Assembly (NCBI GenBank): GCA_004356415.1
Contig: SMWN01000120.1
Location: 1-15,564, forward strand
DNA: 15,564 nt
Source: Gammaproteobacteria bacterium
Lineage (GTDB): Bacteria > Pseudomonadota > Gammaproteobacteria > Eutrophobiales > Eutrophobiaceae
Direction: 5' to 3'
Part shown: piece by piece, positions 14,925 through 15,564 of the stretch
Position numbering within the stretch: position 1 is the first letter of the stretch
Layout: each line of letters opens with the position of its first letter
Program-made: the position numbers and the translations under genes
The notes under the pieces: generated by a model
Seen by the model: only the letters and a program-made list of their open reading frames with translations
Database searches by the model: none
Told to the model about the DNA's origin: nothing

Positions 14925-14957
14925 CTGAAACCTGCATTTCCAGGTAGTTTGGGTATA
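14925..14957 (-). repeat. Right terminal inverted repeat
   Basis: Reverse-complement partner of 14546-14578 with two mismatches in 33 bases. It ends in TTTGGGTATA, followed by comEC-proximal DNA 69 bases before the comEC start. Confidence 0.85.
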
Positions 14958-15026
14958 CACTTACAAATAGCAGTTCACGGATTAATTTATTTTAGAACAA
15001 TTGTATTCAGGGAGAAGTTAAGCTAA

Positions 15027-15564
15027 ATGCGTACAAGGACGATCGCATTTTTAATTGGCATTGCCACCTTTCTACATGTGCCGATGTTGCCGTCCCTCTG
15101 GGGACTGGTTTTCCTGCCTGTCGTCTTATGGACTGTGTTTGTCTTACCTAAATTCCAAATTCTCTGCGCAATTATCTGTGGTTTCCTTTGGGCGTTCATT
15201 CGCGCAGACATTATCTTGTCTGAAGGTCTGGATAGAATGATCGAAGGCGATACCGTGATTGTCATAGGGCAGGTTGTTTCATTACCGGAAATTCTGGATT
15301 CTGGGATCCGCTTTGAATTTCAGATCAATGAAATGAAATCGCAAGATGGCGTCGTTTTAAAAAGCCCAGGAAAAGTGCGTCTCGGGTGGTATAGAGATAA
15401 TATCGAAGTAAAATCTGGGGAATATTGGCAACTTTATGTGAGGCTCAAACGACCTTACGGATTCAGCAATCCCGGTGGTTTTGATTATGAAGGCTGGTTA
15501 TTTCAACATCGCATACGCGCTACCGGCTATGTGAGAAATGATGAGCAAAATGAATTAATTCGTC
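15027..15564 (+). CDS. comEC: DNA internalization protein ComEC/Rec2 (N-terminal part, cut by window end)
   Basis: The frame is open from ATG 15027 to the window's right edge; about 179 codons are visible of a family usually 700-800 residues long. The start has a good site (GGGAGAAG at 15010-15017, nine bases before). The visible part shows two hydrophobic segments (about 7-42 and 44-60), then the soluble DUF4131/OB-fold region, with the family pattern RLKRPYGFSNPGGFDYEGWLFQHRIRATGY (residues about 138-168), in particular NPGGFDYEGWL. The family forms the inner-membrane channel that carries single-stranded DNA into the cell during transformation; the competence and metallo-beta-lactamase-like domains would lie beyond the edge. 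It follows DUF2062, the order common in gammaproteobacteria, but divergently and across the MITE-like element. Confidence 0.92.
   Translation, partial: MRTRTIAFLIGIATFLHVPMLPSLWGLVFLPVVLWTVFVLPKFQILCAIICGFLWAFIRADIILSEGLDRMIEGDTVIVIGQVVSLPEILDSGIRFEFQINEMKSQDGVVLKSPGKVRLGWYRDNIEVKSGEYWQLYVRLKRPYGFSNPGGFDYEGWLFQHRIRATGYVRNDEQNELIR

Larger units (their letters stand above)
14546..14957. mobile_element. MITE-like element with 33-base terminal inverted repeats
   Basis: The ends are inverted repeats: 14546-14578 and 14925-14957 match over 33 bases with two mismatches (outermost 27 bases with one mismatch). Each end begins TATACCCAAA when read inward. The 412-base element has no coding capacity for a transposase. 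The ends are flanked by TA steps (TA then TACCC; GGGTA then TA), which would fit a TA target duplication as made by IS630/mariner-type transposases, though the duplication and the element end cannot be separated by sight. The interior is full of small palindromes: CTACAT-CC-ATGTAG (about 14633-14646), GTTACA-TCCC-TGTAAC, ATGCA-TTTTC-TGCAT and ATCCATGGAT. It fills the DUF2062-comEC gap. A long imperfect cruciform with no mobile history is the alternative. Confidence 0.65.

Noticed and set aside
15023..15265. 80-codon minus-strand ORF over comEC
   Set aside because: Shadow of the comEC frame, whose NPGGFDYEGWL motif and ribosome-binding site are convincing.

Overview
The window looks like part of a gammaproteobacterial chromosome with moderate to low GC and long AT-rich intergenic stretches. 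The evidence is a set of families in gammaproteobacterial form: a lysine-34 EF-P of the E. coli type, YoaA, CpdA, TsaB, LolC/LolD, and a DUF2062 protein followed by ComEC. The sequence does not settle the order or genus. No rRNA, tRNA, CRISPR array, complete insertion sequence or prophage gene was seen.

Layout. (1) 1-2455: a 5'-truncated receiver-domain response regulator (+) converges on a receiver-GGDEF-EAL protein (-) whose two c-di-GMP domains have both lost their catalytic signatures, so it is probably a c-di-GMP sensor or effector resembling FimX. (2) 2456-3045: a 590-base non-coding stretch before efp, holding a 16-codon ORF with a strong ribosome-binding site, a Pro-Pro pair and a hairpin right after its stop. 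(3) 3046-7510 (+): efp, yoaA, a vanZ-like gene overlapping yoaA by 4 bases, cpdA and a lone gcvH. (4) 7651-8334 (-): tsaB from a TTG start, divergent from lolC-lolD (8416-10348, +), which overlap by 8 bases.

(5) 10440-13802: a periplasmic peptidoglycan-editing cluster. It has a broken M14 zinc carboxypeptidase (+) facing an L,D-transpeptidase-fold (YkuD) protein and a TPR protein (-). The last two are separated by one base and end in similar NTF2-like domains. The M14 plus YkuD-NTF2 pairing resembles the Helicobacter Csd4/Csd6 and Campylobacter Pgp1/Pgp2 cell-shape enzymes. Here the M14 gene carries an in-frame TAA between its zinc ligands, and its apparent signal peptide lies in another frame. 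(6) 13977-15564: a DUF2062 membrane protein (-) and the start of comEC (+), separated by a 412-base element with 33-base imperfect terminal inverted repeats (MITE-like).

Housekeeping functions (translation, tRNA modification, lipoprotein export, cAMP turnover, lipoate-carrying protein, DNA repair, DNA uptake) therefore flank two accessory themes: c-di-GMP/two-component signalling at the left edge and cell-wall trimming at the right. The most informative oddities are the broken M14 gene beside intact partners, the catalytically degenerate GGDEF-EAL protein, the putative efp leader ORF and the MITE-like element between DUF2062 and comEC.
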